Shown here: positions 22,648 to 32,000 of the stretch, piece after piece | Layout of the letters: each line of letters opens with the position of its first letter | Numbering within the stretch: position 1 is the stretch's first letter | Origin: Flavonifractor sp. An10 | GTDB taxonomy: Bacteria > Bacillota > Clostridia > Oscillospirales > Oscillospiraceae | Assembly: GCF_002161215.1 (NCBI RefSeq) | Contig: NZ_NFMB01000004.1 | Span: forward strand, 372,001-436,000 | Direction: 5' to 3' | Length of the DNA stretch: 64,000 nucleotides | Position numbers and translations under genes: made by a program | Notes under the pieces: generated by a model | What the model was told of the DNA's origin: nothing | Databases searched by the model: none | Seen by the model: the letters and a program-made list of their open reading frames with translations, nothing else

Positions 22648-24229
22648 CGCACCCCTGCGGGTGGCCGCCTACTGCCGCGTCTCAACCGACAAGGAGGACC
22701 AGCGCAACTCTCTGGCCGCCCAGCAGGCATTCTTCCTGCGCTACATCGAGGAGCACCCGGGCTGGGTTCTCGTCGGGGTGTTCGCCGACGAGGGCCTGTC
22801 CGGCACCTCAGTCAAACGCCGCCCCCAGTTCACCGGGATGATCCAGCGGGCCATGGCGGGCGAGATCGATCTGATCCTCACCAAGGAGGTCAGCCGCTTC
22901 GCCCGCAACACCGTGGACACCCTTCAGATCACCCGTCAGCTCAAGGCCAACGGAGTCGGGGTGCTCTTTCTGAATGACGGCATTGACACCCGGGACAACG
23001 ACGGGGAGTTCCGCCTCACCATCATGGCCAGCGTGGCCCAGGAGGAGAGCCGCAAGGTCTCCGAGCGGACCCGCTGGGGCCAGCTCCAGGCCATGCGCCG
23101 GGGGGTAGTCTTCGGGAACAACTCCATCTACGGCTACACCCTGCGGGGTGGACAGCTCACCGTGGAGCCGGAGCAGGCCGAGGTGGTACGCCGGGTATAC
23201 CACAACTTTCTGGTGGAGCGCAAGGGCACCCACACCATCGCCCGGGAGCTGACCCGGTCCGGGATTCCGCCGCCCCTGCGGCCCGCCGGTCCCTGGTCGT
23301 CCACCATGGTGCTTCGGATCTTGCGGAATGAAAAGTACTGCGGGGACCTGCTCCAGAAAAAATACCGCACCACTGACCACCTGTCCCACCGTAAAATCCT
23401 CAATGATGGATTGGAGGAGCAGTTCTGCATCCGGGACCACCACGAGGCCATCATCAGCCGGGAGGACTTCCAGGCTGTCCAGGATGAGCTGAAGCGCCGT
23501 GCAGGAATGCCGGCAGAAAAGGGGCGCTTTTCTGCCCGGTACTGGTACTCCGGAAAAGTCCGCTGCGGCTCCTGCGGCAAGAGCTTCACGCTCAAACGCA
23601 CCCGCCGGACCAACGGCACGGAGTACGCCCGTTTTGTCTGCCGGGGGCGGCTGGACGGTACCGGAACCTGCCGGATGCGGGCCGTCCACGGGGAGGTCAT
23701 CCGTACAGTTGCCCGCCATGTACTCCAGCAGCTGGCCCTGGACGGCCCGGCCATCATCGACCAGCTGATCCAGGCGCTGAAAACCCTTCGGGCAGACGGG
23801 GGCGGTGACGAAGCATCCGAGGCGCGGCTCCGTCAGGCCCTTCAGCGGCAGTCAAACCGGAAAGAGCGGGCCCAGGAGGCCTACCTGGACGGGGATTTGA
23901 ACCGGGAGGATATGCGAAAACTGGTAGCCCGTTGCGAGGAGGAGATGGCCCGGATTCAGGCCGAGTTGGACCGTCTGGAGGCAAGGAAAGATGGCGTCCA
24001 GCTGGAGGAGCAGCGCTTCCACGAGATCCGCCAGCTGCTGGAGCGGGAACTTGCCGGCGGCGATACCGTCCTGGACGAACTGATCCAGCGCATCACCGTT
24101 CTGGAGGACTGCTTCCTGGTGGAGGTTGTGGAGCTGCCCGTCCGCTTTCGGGTTCATGCCGAGGGGATAGGCACCGGAAGGAATTACCATATCGAGGTGA
24201 CGGAATGCACTCCGGAACCTCTCTGCTGA
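22631..24229 (+). CDS. Large serine recombinase (site-specific integrase/excisionase)
   Basis: 532 residues with the three expected parts. The resolvase domain (about 10-155) has the nucleophile Ser in VAAYCRVSTDKEDQRNSL, plus LTKEVSRFARNTVDTLQ and VAQEESRKVSERTRWG. The recombinase domain (about 170-290) includes IYGYTLRGGQLTVEPEQAEVVRRVYHNFL and ILRNEKYCGDLLQKK. A zinc ribbon (CGSCGKSF, then CRGRLDGTGTCRM, about 316-350) is followed by a long coiled coil (about 380-470) of the type that controls directionality. It starts 330 bases from the break in dpaA and reads away from it, so it is probably the enzyme that put the element there. Size is similar to SpoIVCA. Confidence 0.93.
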   Translation: MHSATDAPLRVAAYCRVSTDKEDQRNSLAAQQAFFLRYIEEHPGWVLVGVFADEGLSGTSVKRRPQFTGMIQRAMAGEIDLILTKEVSRFARNTVDTLQITRQLKANGVGVLFLNDGIDTRDNDGEFRLTIMASVAQEESRKVSERTRWGQLQAMRRGVVFGNNSIYGYTLRGGQLTVEPEQAEVVRRVYHNFLVERKGTHTIARELTRSGIPPPLRPAGPWSSTMVLRILRNEKYCGDLLQKKYRTTDHLSHRKILNDGLEEQFCIRDHHEAIISREDFQAVQDELKRRAGMPAEKGRFSARYWYSGKVRCGSCGKSFTLKRTRRTNGTEYARFVCRGRLDGTGTCRMRAVHGEVIRTVARHVLQQLALDGPAIIDQLIQALKTLRADGGGDEASEARLRQALQRQSNRKERAQEAYLDGDLNREDMRKLVARCEEEMARIQAELDRLEARKDGVQLEEQRFHEIRQLLERELAGGDTVLDELIQRITVLEDCFLVEVVELPVRFRVHAEGIGTGRNYHIEVTECTPEPLC

Positions 24230-24280
24230 ACTACATAGGGGGCGGGTTCTCCGCCCCCTCTCACAAAGGAGGATTTTGTC

Positions 24281-25024
24281 ATAAATACTCGAAATTTGGA
24301 AAATTTTTTGTACAACAGCGTCACAGAACGGCTTTGCAAAGGAATCGCGTCAGGCCACTTTCTCCCCTTGGGGCGGGTCAATGGTGCAAAGAAGCTGCTC
24401 CGCCGCGCCCGCAAAATCATCGGCGCCCACCACGATTGGCAGAGAAACGGCAACGGCTTCCTCTTTCAGGGAAACGTACGGCTGCCGTTCTGCGCAGTAT
24501 GGGGCCCTATCTTCGCTGTCCATGCGGACGGGCATCTGGTTGCACGCCTGCGGATCGCTCTGCTTCAGTACGATGCCGATGACCAGGTGGAAGCCTTTGC
24601 TGTGGAGGTGGCTAACGGCTCCGCACAGCTGGCTCGTCGGCTCCGTCTGGGCCAACAAGAGGCATCCGCTCCCACTGCTATGGCGGAGGTTGGTTTGGAA
24701 TTATTTTCTAATGGCGAGTATCTGTTGGAAATTATACCTGCCGACATGGTGCCCACCAGGTCTCAGGCGGGACACTTTTCAATCCTACATGATGAGCGGA
24801 AATTTCTGGACGTGCTGACCGCTCTGGGACACTCCGGACGTGAACTTGTGCTCACCGGTATACTGAACCAGCTCTCCCCATTCCTCCCGCCCGAATACCG
24901 CCCCTGTCTGCTCGTCAATCTGGTGGGCTGCGGCCAAGAATTATCCGTTGTCTGGAGTAGGCTAGATATGTTCAAGGCCAATGTGAAAAAGGCCAAAGAT
25001 CCCGAACGGGCGAATCAACGGTAA
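24281..25024 (+). CDS. Unknown protein next to serine recombinase, non-standard start
   Basis: Unrecognised soluble protein of about 247 residues with alternating alpha and beta segments (LVARLRIALLQYDADDQVEAFAVEVANGSAQLARRLRL; LLEIIPADMVPT; LLVNLVGCGQELSVVWSRL) and a basic tail. AAAGGAGG (24266-24273) is ideally spaced for an ATA at 24281 (ATA AAT ACT CGA AAT), while the first usual start, TTG 24296, is 22 bases away. ATA may be a decayed ATG. Codon use is less GC-biased than the neighbours, which suits acquired DNA. It follows the recombinase in the same direction. Confidence 0.5.
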   Translation: MNTRNLENFLYNSVTERLCKGIASGHFLPLGRVNGAKKLLRRARKIIGAHHDWQRNGNGFLFQGNVRLPFCAVWGPIFAVHADGHLVARLRIALLQYDADDQVEAFAVEVANGSAQLARRLRLGQQEASAPTAMAEVGLELFSNGEYLLEIIPADMVPTRSQAGHFSILHDERKFLDVLTALGHSGRELVLTGILNQLSPFLPPEYRPCLLVNLVGCGQELSVVWSRLDMFKANVKKAKDPERANQR

Positions 25025-25130
25025 CAGGGTCGTGGAACTGTTGCCATTGCGGTATAAAAGGAGTAGAATGATACAAAACGGCATCGGATCAAATACGGAA
25101 CGGATATGAAAGAGAAGGAGTGTGTCTCAC

Positions 25131-28100
25131 ATGAAAAAAGGCATCTCATTTTTCCTGTCTGTCGTTTTGCTGCTGACTCTCTTACCGGGGTCTGCCTATG
25201 CCGCCGAAAGCGGCATGGGAAATTTTCAACGGAACGGCTCCTATTACACCGGGCTGTTTACCGACGTCCCCGCCGACGCCTGGTATGCCGACGGCGTCGC
25301 TGCGGGCTATGAGCTGGGGCTGATGGTCGGCAGCGGCCAGAAGACCTTCTCTCCCAATGGCACGGTCACATTGGCGGAAGCCGTGGCAATGGCTGCCCGG
25401 ATCCACAGCCGCTACGGGAGTGGACTAGAGTCCTTCGCGCAAGGCTCACCCTGGTATCAGGTCTATGTGGACTATGCCGTGAACAACGGCCTCTTGCCCG
25501 CCGGCGAGTTCTCAGACTTCACCGTTCCCGCCACCCGGGGGCAGCTGGCCCATATCCTTGCCGCCGCCCTGCCGGCATCGGAACTGGCCCCGATCAACTC
25601 GGTCCCGACCCTGCCCGACGTGGATGACACCACCCCCTACCACGATGACATCTTTCTGCTGTACCGGGCCGGTGTGCTCACAGGAAACGACAGCGCCGGC
25701 ACCTTCACCCCCAATGCGGCCATCACCCGCTGTGAGGTGGCCACAATCGCTGCCCGTATGGTTCAGCCAGATGCCCGCAGGCATCTGGCCGCCCAGGGCG
25801 GCGCCATCCAGCCATTGGGTCTTACCCGGCAGCTCGTCCAGCCCCAGGCGGTAGACGGGGTGGAGCCCTACAGCGATCACTACTTTGGAGATTCCCTCAC
25901 CATTTCCGCCGACCTGTCCGGCGCCCCGGCGCTGGCCTATTCCCTCACCTTCTCCGACCGCACCAAATTCCCCGCGGCTGATCAGCTCCCGGCTGGCTAC
26001 GACCCGGAGGCGCTGCTGGAGTGGGGAAAAGCCCCCGGCCTCAACGTGGATATTCTCCACGCCCATGGGTTCACCGGAGAGGGGGCGGTTGTCGCCTATG
26101 TGGACCAGCCCATCGGCAGCTATGAACAGACCAGCGGGATCAACCTCCACTATGTCAACAACAGCGGCAACGACGCTGAGATGCACGGCCCTGCTGTGCT
26201 CTCCCTGCTGGCCGATCAGGAAATCGGCACTGCTCCTGGCGCGGAGGTATACTACTACGCCCATGCCGCCTGGAAGGCAGATCAGACAACCCACGCGGAA
26301 TGTCTCTACCAGATCATTGAGCAGAACAAGTCCCTGCCCGAAGGGGAAAAGATCACCATGGTGGGCTTTTCCGACAACATCGACGTGACCGAGGCCAATG
26401 CCCAGGCTTTCCGGGACGCGGTAGCCGCCTGTGAAGATGCGGGTATCATGGTCTGGTTCTGTGGGGAATATGGCGCAGCCTCCTTCCTGCCGCTTAGCGA
26501 CAAAAACAATGTGCAAAATCTACTTCCGGAACTGTGGTGGGGAAACAGCGTTGCACCCGATATGGTATTTGTGCCCTCCGCTGGGCGTACGACGGCAACC
26601 ACTATGAGCGGTGCGTCCTATATCTACTGGAGCTCCGGCGGTCTGAGCTGGACCATGCCCTATATGCTCGGCCTGTACGCCATCGCCATCGAGATCGACC
26701 CGGCTCTGACCCAGGATGAACTGCGCACCCTGGTGGTAGAAACCGCCTATGACAACAACGGCATGAAAGTCGTCAATCCGGTGGGCTTCATCGCAGCAGT
26801 GCTGGAGGGGGTAGGCCGCAGCCAAGAGGCTGAAGCGCTGATTCAGGATGCGGAGGCACGTACCCGCTATCTCTACGCGGTGATGGATACGGCCGCCATG
26901 ACACAGGAGGATCTGAACGCCGTGGGGCGTTATCTGGCATCCATCACGGACGCGACAGTCCTGGTGGCCGACGCCAGCTCCTTCTCCAACGCCGAGCAGC
27001 TCTATACCGCCCTCCAGGCGGATGCCGCCCAGCGGGGCGGTACCGTGGCCGGCGTGCAGATCTTTGGCACTCCCTCCATGGTGCCCGCCTTCCGTGTCAA
27101 CTACAAGGTGCAGATGCAGAGCGGTGTGGATGACAGCGGGGACTTCCTCACGGATCTGTTCTACGGCAACTTTGATAACGACGCAGATACCATCTCCAAT
27201 GGCTACAGCGTCATGGACCACTTCGAGCAGGGATGGGACGTCACCCTGGTCCCCCAGTGGCCGGTGGCCCGGCTTCCCCTGTCCAAGGGCCAGTTTACCG
27301 CCTTCTTCGACAAGTACGACCGCTTTGTTCGGGAGACCGGGCTCACCCAGCTGGAGCTGGTCAATTTCTCCAATCCCATCTTCGCCCAGAGCCGGCACAT
27401 TGACGATATGGGACGCTTCCTGAACCGGATGCACAGCGAGTTCGGCCTGCTGGATGTGCCCTACCGGCTCTATGGCAACCTGGACGGGCAGTACCCTGTC
27501 ACCACCAAGGTGCTGGGCAACTTCACTCTGGAGAATTTGGCTGCGGAGACCCGCTCGCGTCCTGTGGAGCTTCTGATCAACAGCCACGGCCAGTGGGACA
27601 ACATCGACCAGTGCATCTATGTGGACGGTGAGGAACAGCGCATCTCCCTGCTTAATATGGATAACATCAACACGGTTCTGAACGGTGCGCCCTACTATCT
27701 GGACTGCTGGACATGCCTCAACGGCTATGAGATGGAGAACAATCTCACCACCACCGCCCTGAACGGCCAGTGCGTGGGCATGTTCTCCGCCACCGCTGTT
27801 ATCTCCAACAACGGCGTCAACTGCGATGCCAGCCTGTCCGACATGGCCAAGAGCAACTTCTACTATTTCTACTACAGCTATCTGAAGGCCCTCCACGAAG
27901 GACAGAGCCGCTCCCAGGCATTCTTTACCGCCCAGCAGGCATACGGGGAGGCCCTCCTGGCCGACAGCGCCAATCCGCTCCGGGGCGAGGGGAATTACCA
28001 GTTCAATCTCTGCAACCTCCTGACCTATCACAACTTCGGCGTGCTGGAGCCAAACGCATCCGCCTCCTTTGAGGCCAACGGCTACATCGCCCAGGCGGGG

Positions 28101-28505
28101 CAGAGTGTCCCCAAGGAGTCGACCGGCTCGCCGGGCCACGGCACCAGCCCCTCCGGCACTGAAATTGTCCTGACGGACGGAAATCCGGTGGGCGAGCCGG
28201 CGGCGGTGGAGTATGCGGAAAACAACATGCTCCAGAGCGGCTCCTACACCATCCACGGCGTCACCGCGCAGCGCCTGGATAACGGCTATACCCGGTATAC
28301 GATAGACTACACGGCTCCGGCCGGTATGAGCACCTGTATATTCAGCCCTCCGAATGGTGATCTGTTCAAGATCTTCGGGCCGATCACTACCGGCGCGCGG
28401 GAGACCCTGATCTTTGACCTGGAGGACCAGGCGGTGGAAGAGTCCGGCGAAATTTCCATCAGCTTCAACTTCAATGACGATGACCGGTTCTTTGTCTTTA
28501 TCTGA
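25131..28505 (+). CDS. SLH-anchored protease with subtilase and clan-CD cysteine protease signatures
   Basis: 1124-residue secreted surface protein. A signal peptide (MKKGISFFLSVVLLLTLLPGSAYAAE) precedes three SLH repeats (about 40-205: LFTDVPADAWYADGVAAGYELGLM, YVDYAVNNGLLPAG, LPDVDDTTPYHDDIFLLYRAGVL) that bind secondary wall polymer. A subtilase-like domain has Asp325 (VVAYVDQP), His352 (EMHGPAV) and Ser506 (SGGLSWTMPYMLGLYA). A second domain (about 640-970) has DSGDFLTDLFYGNFDND, LLINSHGQWD with His819 and YYLDCWTCLNGYE with Cys859, the His-Gly and Cys arrangement of clan CD peptidases such as C25. AAGGAG lies 10 bases before the ATG. Whether both centres are active is unknown; the subtilase motifs are diverged. 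Confidence 0.75.
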   Translation: MKKGISFFLSVVLLLTLLPGSAYAAESGMGNFQRNGSYYTGLFTDVPADAWYADGVAAGYELGLMVGSGQKTFSPNGTVTLAEAVAMAARIHSRYGSGLESFAQGSPWYQVYVDYAVNNGLLPAGEFSDFTVPATRGQLAHILAAALPASELAPINSVPTLPDVDDTTPYHDDIFLLYRAGVLTGNDSAGTFTPNAAITRCEVATIAARMVQPDARRHLAAQGGAIQPLGLTRQLVQPQAVDGVEPYSDHYFGDSLTISADLSGAPALAYSLTFSDRTKFPAADQLPAGYDPEALLEWGKAPGLNVDILHAHGFTGEGAVVAYVDQPIGSYEQTSGINLHYVNNSGNDAEMHGPAVLSLLADQEIGTAPGAEVYYYAHAAWKADQTTHAECLYQIIEQNKSLPEGEKITMVGFSDNIDVTEANAQAFRDAVAACEDAGIMVWFCGEYGAASFLPLSDKNNVQNLLPELWWGNSVAPDMVFVPSAGRTTATTMSGASYIYWSSGGLSWTMPYMLGLYAIAIEIDPALTQDELRTLVVETAYDNNGMKVVNPVGFIAAVLEGVGRSQEAEALIQDAEARTRYLYAVMDTAAMTQEDLNAVGRYLASITDATVLVADASSFSNAEQLYTALQADAAQRGGTVAGVQIFGTPSMVPAFRVNYKVQMQSGVDDSGDFLTDLFYGNFDNDADTISNGYSVMDHFEQGWDVTLVPQWPVARLPLSKGQFTAFFDKYDRFVRETGLTQLELVNFSNPIFAQSRHIDDMGRFLNRMHSEFGLLDVPYRLYGNLDGQYPVTTKVLGNFTLENLAAETRSRPVELLINSHGQWDNIDQCIYVDGEEQRISLLNMDNINTVLNGAPYYLDCWTCLNGYEMENNLTTTALNGQCVGMFSATAVISNNGVNCDASLSDMAKSNFYYFYYSYLKALHEGQSRSQAFFTAQQAYGEALLADSANPLRGEGNYQFNLCNLLTYHNFGVLEPNASASFEANGYIAQAGQSVPKESTGSPGHGTSPSGTEIVLTDGNPVGEPAAVEYAENNMLQSGSYTIHGVTAQRLDNGYTRYTIDYTAPAGMSTCIFSPPNGDLFKIFGPITTGARETLIFDLEDQAVEESGEISISFNFNDDDRFFVFI

Positions 28506-28542
28506 TGCCAATAACCCTATAGACGGGTTCCCTCATACCGGA

Positions 28543-28578
28543 AAATCCCTCCCGGAATAACAACCGGGAGGGATTTTT
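28543..28578 (+). promoter_or_regulatory. Terminator-like hairpin covering the ribosome binding site, copy 1
   Basis: AAATCCCTCCCGG (28543-28555) pairs with CCGGGAGGGATTT (28564-28576), followed by TT and then the ATG of the next gene. The right arm's GGGAGGG is the only ribosome binding site. A second copy at 36106 keeps the pairing with matched changes. It would end read-through from the protease gene and also mask translation. Confidence 0.75.
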
Positions 28579-29007
28579 ATGGCAACCTATACAGAAAATT
28601 ATCAGCTCCACCAGTGGGAGGCCAGCGACAACTTTCTCCGCACCGACTTCAACGAGGACTTTCAGAAAATCGATACCGCCGTCAAGGGGGTGGAGACGGC
28701 GGCGGACGCCAAGCTGGCGCAGAAGGCGGACAAGACAGCCCTGACGTCGCTGGCCGCCACGGTGGACGGGAAGGCGGAGATTGTCACGGGCAGCTATACG
28801 GGGAGCGGCGGCACAAAGACCGTGTCCCTGGGGTTCCAGCCCAAGCTGGTCGTTGTGCCGCTCAGCGCCTATTACACGGCCGCGGCGGCCGCCGGCGGGA
28901 GCCCCTCGCAGATTTTTGTGACTTCCAACGGCTTCAGCGCGCAGGACGGAGGTGTAACCAGCCCCAACGAGAGCGGGCGCACCTATTATTACGCCGCCCT
29001 GCGGTAG
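28579..29007 (+). CDS. Small phage-tail-like protein, cassette copy 1
   Basis: 142 residues. MATYTENYQLHQWEASDNFLRTDFNEDFQKIDTAVKG is a pattern found at the start of phage tail and tail-fibre-associated proteins of Clostridia, followed by a short coiled-coil-like stretch (AADAKLAQKADKTALTSLAATVDGKA) and a beta-rich end (TGSYTGSGGTKTVSLGFQPKLVVVPL). No signal peptide. A paralogue lies at 36146-36526 in the same position relative to a giant SLH gene. Role unknown; it may be a co-opted phage receptor-binding fragment (inference). Confidence 0.65.
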   Translation: MATYTENYQLHQWEASDNFLRTDFNEDFQKIDTAVKGVETAADAKLAQKADKTALTSLAATVDGKAEIVTGSYTGSGGTKTVSLGFQPKLVVVPLSAYYTAAAAAGGSPSQIFVTSNGFSAQDGGVTSPNESGRTYYYAALR

Positions 29008-29013
29008 ACGGAA

Positions 29014-29044
29014 AACAGCCCCGGAGCAGTGCTCCGGGGCTGTT
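29014..29044. terminator. Bidirectional terminator between convergent genes, cassette 1
   Basis: ACAGCCCCGGAGC (29015-29027) pairs with GCTCCGGGGCTGT (29031-29043) around AGT. On the minus strand it runs into TTTTC. Confidence 0.8.
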
Positions 29045-29086
29045 CCCTGCGCGGGGGCTGATCCGGTAAAAAACGTGAGATTTTAC

Positions 29087-32000
29087 TTACCAGGTCAGAC
29101 CGCTGAAGTCGATGGTGTAGCTGACACCATTGAAGCTGTGAGTAGTAGTCTGATAAGTGCGGCTGTCGCTCACCAGCAGAAGCAGATTGTCGTCACCAAT
29201 GGTGATGGAAACAATGGCCAGCTTGGTAGCGTTTGCACTGTGCTGCGTATTGTACCAACTCAGGATCTCAGAAGCTCCCACATCGCTCTTACCGGAAAGG
29301 TTATCATTGCCATACCAGAAGATGTTCAGAGAAAGCTGAGTCTGAGGATCCATGCTAGCAGTATTGTCGAGCGGAGTCATGGTTCCAATACTGCTCAGGG
29401 TGATCTTATGGTTGTTCTCGTCCACGTCCATTGCCACGTTGGTAGAGACACACTTCTCGACCCCCTCAAACTTGGAGCCCTTGACCGCGTCGATCACGTC
29501 CTGGGTGGAACCGGCAATATTGGCAAGGCCCTTCACATTGAAGGTGACATCCGCGGTGACCTTGTAGGTGGTGCTGGGCCTGGAGCCGGCGTCGCCGATC
29601 TCCACGATCTTGGTGCCCTCGGTGGCGGTCAGCTGCTGGTTGCCGGTCAGGCTGGAGGACACGGTGACCTCGGTGCCGGCGGCAACGACGTTAGTGTCGC
29701 TCACAGAACGGCCGCTGGGCATGGTGACACTCACATTGGCGCCAATGCGCACAATGTAGGCGTCCACGATAGCGAAGGTCTTGTTGGCGCTGGACTCCAG
29801 AGAACCGGCGTTTCTCCAATTCTGAGAAGTTCCGTCGCTGGGGACCTTGAAGGTGGCGGTATTGCCGGACACGGTCACGTCGCTAAAGCCGTCAGAGGCA
29901 TACCCATAGGTGCTGTTGACCAGGAAATCACCGTTGGTAGTGCGGAAGTCGATGGTCTCGCCCTCGCCCACATAGCCCACGAAGGTGCCGTTGTAGGTCA
30001 CGCGGTAGACCTGCTCCACGGGGATACGAACCGTCAGACCGGAGTCGACGTCCGTAGCGGTCACGGTGCCCATGGCGCTGTCGTTTACAGTCAGACCGCC
30101 GTTGCCCCACCAGGTGTTGCCGACCGTGATGTCGGTAAAGCCCTTGTCGCGCAGCTCATTGGTGATGGCGCGGGCCAGCTCCAGCTGAGTGGCGTTGTCG
30201 GGGTTGTAGACGCGGACGGTCTGCTGGTCATAGGTCACCCGCAGGTCGCCGGGGTCGTCCTTGTCGTCGGAGGGCTTGGAGTCGTCATAATCCCAGATCC
30301 AGGCGGTCTGGAGCACCTTGTTGTCATTGGTGGTGATGATGACGGCGTTCTTCAGCGCGCCCACCACAAAGTCGCCCTTGGAGACCTCGTCGCCAGCCTT
30401 GGACGCGTCGGTGACATCCCACACCTTGGAGTTGCCCACCAGAGTGGGATACACCCGGCCGGAGTAGTTGTAGTCGTTGTCCTTGTTGTTGTCCACGTCC
30501 AGAGTGCCGTTCTTCAGCAGCTCGGCGGTGGTGGCGGCGGTACGGCTGTTCAGGTTGAGGTCGTAGGTGCCGTCGGCGTTCTCGCTGTAGGTGTAGGCCA
30601 CCATGTAGGCGTAGCCGTCGGGCTTGTCGAACTCGCTCTCATAGTCGTCCTTGCTGACATCGATGGACTTGGTGGTGCCGTCCTCGAACACCACGTTCAG
30701 CTCCAGGATCTTGGAGGTGACCGCGTTGGCGTCCAGGACCAGCAGCCAGTTCTGAGTGTTGGTGCTGGTGCGGGCGTTGAACAGGACCACCTCGGCCAGA
30801 TTGGTGGCGGCGTAGGTCTTGTCCTCGGTCTTCTTCAGCACGGGGTAAACCTGAGCGCCGGTACCCTCAGCCACGTTGCTCATCTTGTCCCAGCCGGTGG
30901 CCACGCCATAGAGCACGTCGCCCTCCTTGTAGGAGGTCTCGTAGTACTTGCCGCCCTTCTTGAGGTCTTTGTCCTCCACCACATCGTAGTAGAAGGCGAC
31001 GGTGTTCTTGTCGATGGCAAACACGCGGCCGCTGTCGGTGATGGCGCCGTCCTTGTCGTTGGTGGCCTTCACGGTCAGGTAGCCGTCGCCGTTCTCGTAG
31101 GCGCCGGTCAGCACGTACTGGGTGTTGGGGGTGGAAGAGGGATCACCACTAGCGTCACCGAACACCAGCTTATTGGCCGCCGCGTTCTCCTCCATGTAGA
31201 CAACATCACCGCTGTTGAGGTTGCCGCGGTAGTCGCCCTTGTTGTCGGCCAGGAAGTCGCCCTCGCTGACCTTGGAAGTAACATCGCGGCTGTTTGCCAG
31301 GTTATGCTGGCTCAGGACGCTCTTGATGGTCAGCATATCGTCGTCGGACAGGGTGTAGGTGATCACGGTGCCAGCGGCGGCGCCGGTATCAAAGCCGCCC
31401 AGCACGTCCTCGGTGCCCATGTAGGCCCGCAGGTCGGCGTCATTGTCGCCGAAGGCGTTCTTCTTGGAGGCGTTCCAGTTGATGTAGTAGGTGCCCTCGG
31501 TGCCGTCGGCCTTGAGGATCTTCAGCTGGCCCTTCACGTCCAGGGCGTTCTTGGTCCAGGCGGAGTCCAGAACCAGGGCGTAGTTGGTCACGACCTCCTC
31601 AGCGGGGCGGAAGGCCACGATGTAGGAGCCGGTGGAGTCCAGGATGAAGTCGTACTTGGTGTCAAAGCCCACATCGCCCTTGGCATCCTCAATCAGGAAG
31701 CGGGCCATATCGGCATCCACCATGGTGATGGCATCCAGAATGTAGGACTGCTTGTAGGTGTCGCCGTCGTCGATGGTGATGTACAACTCGTCGTCCTTGT
31801 CGCGGTCCACACGGGTCATGGTGCCGGTCACGACCTCAGGCACGGTGATATAGGTGCGGCCGCCGTACTGCACATACAGGATCAGATCGTCGGTGGTGAC
31901 GGTATCCTCGTTGGGATACACCACGTCGGCGAAGTCCACGGCGATGGTCTCGGTCTTGCCGTTCAGCAGATCCTTGGTGTCACGGGTGGGGGTGTAGAAA

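Noticed and set aside
22206-22730. Minus-strand frame across the recombinase start and dpaA fragment
   Set aside because: Reads antisense through the serine recombinase N-terminus and out of frame through dpaA; no conserved domain.
26520-28511. 663-codon minus-strand frame over the double-protease gene
   Set aside because: No start signal or recognisable domain; the plus strand has clear SLH and protease motifs.
28579-29007. A resident prophage at 28.5 or 36.1 kb
   Set aside because: The two small tail-like genes are isolated; no capsid, terminase, portal or lysis genes are nearby.
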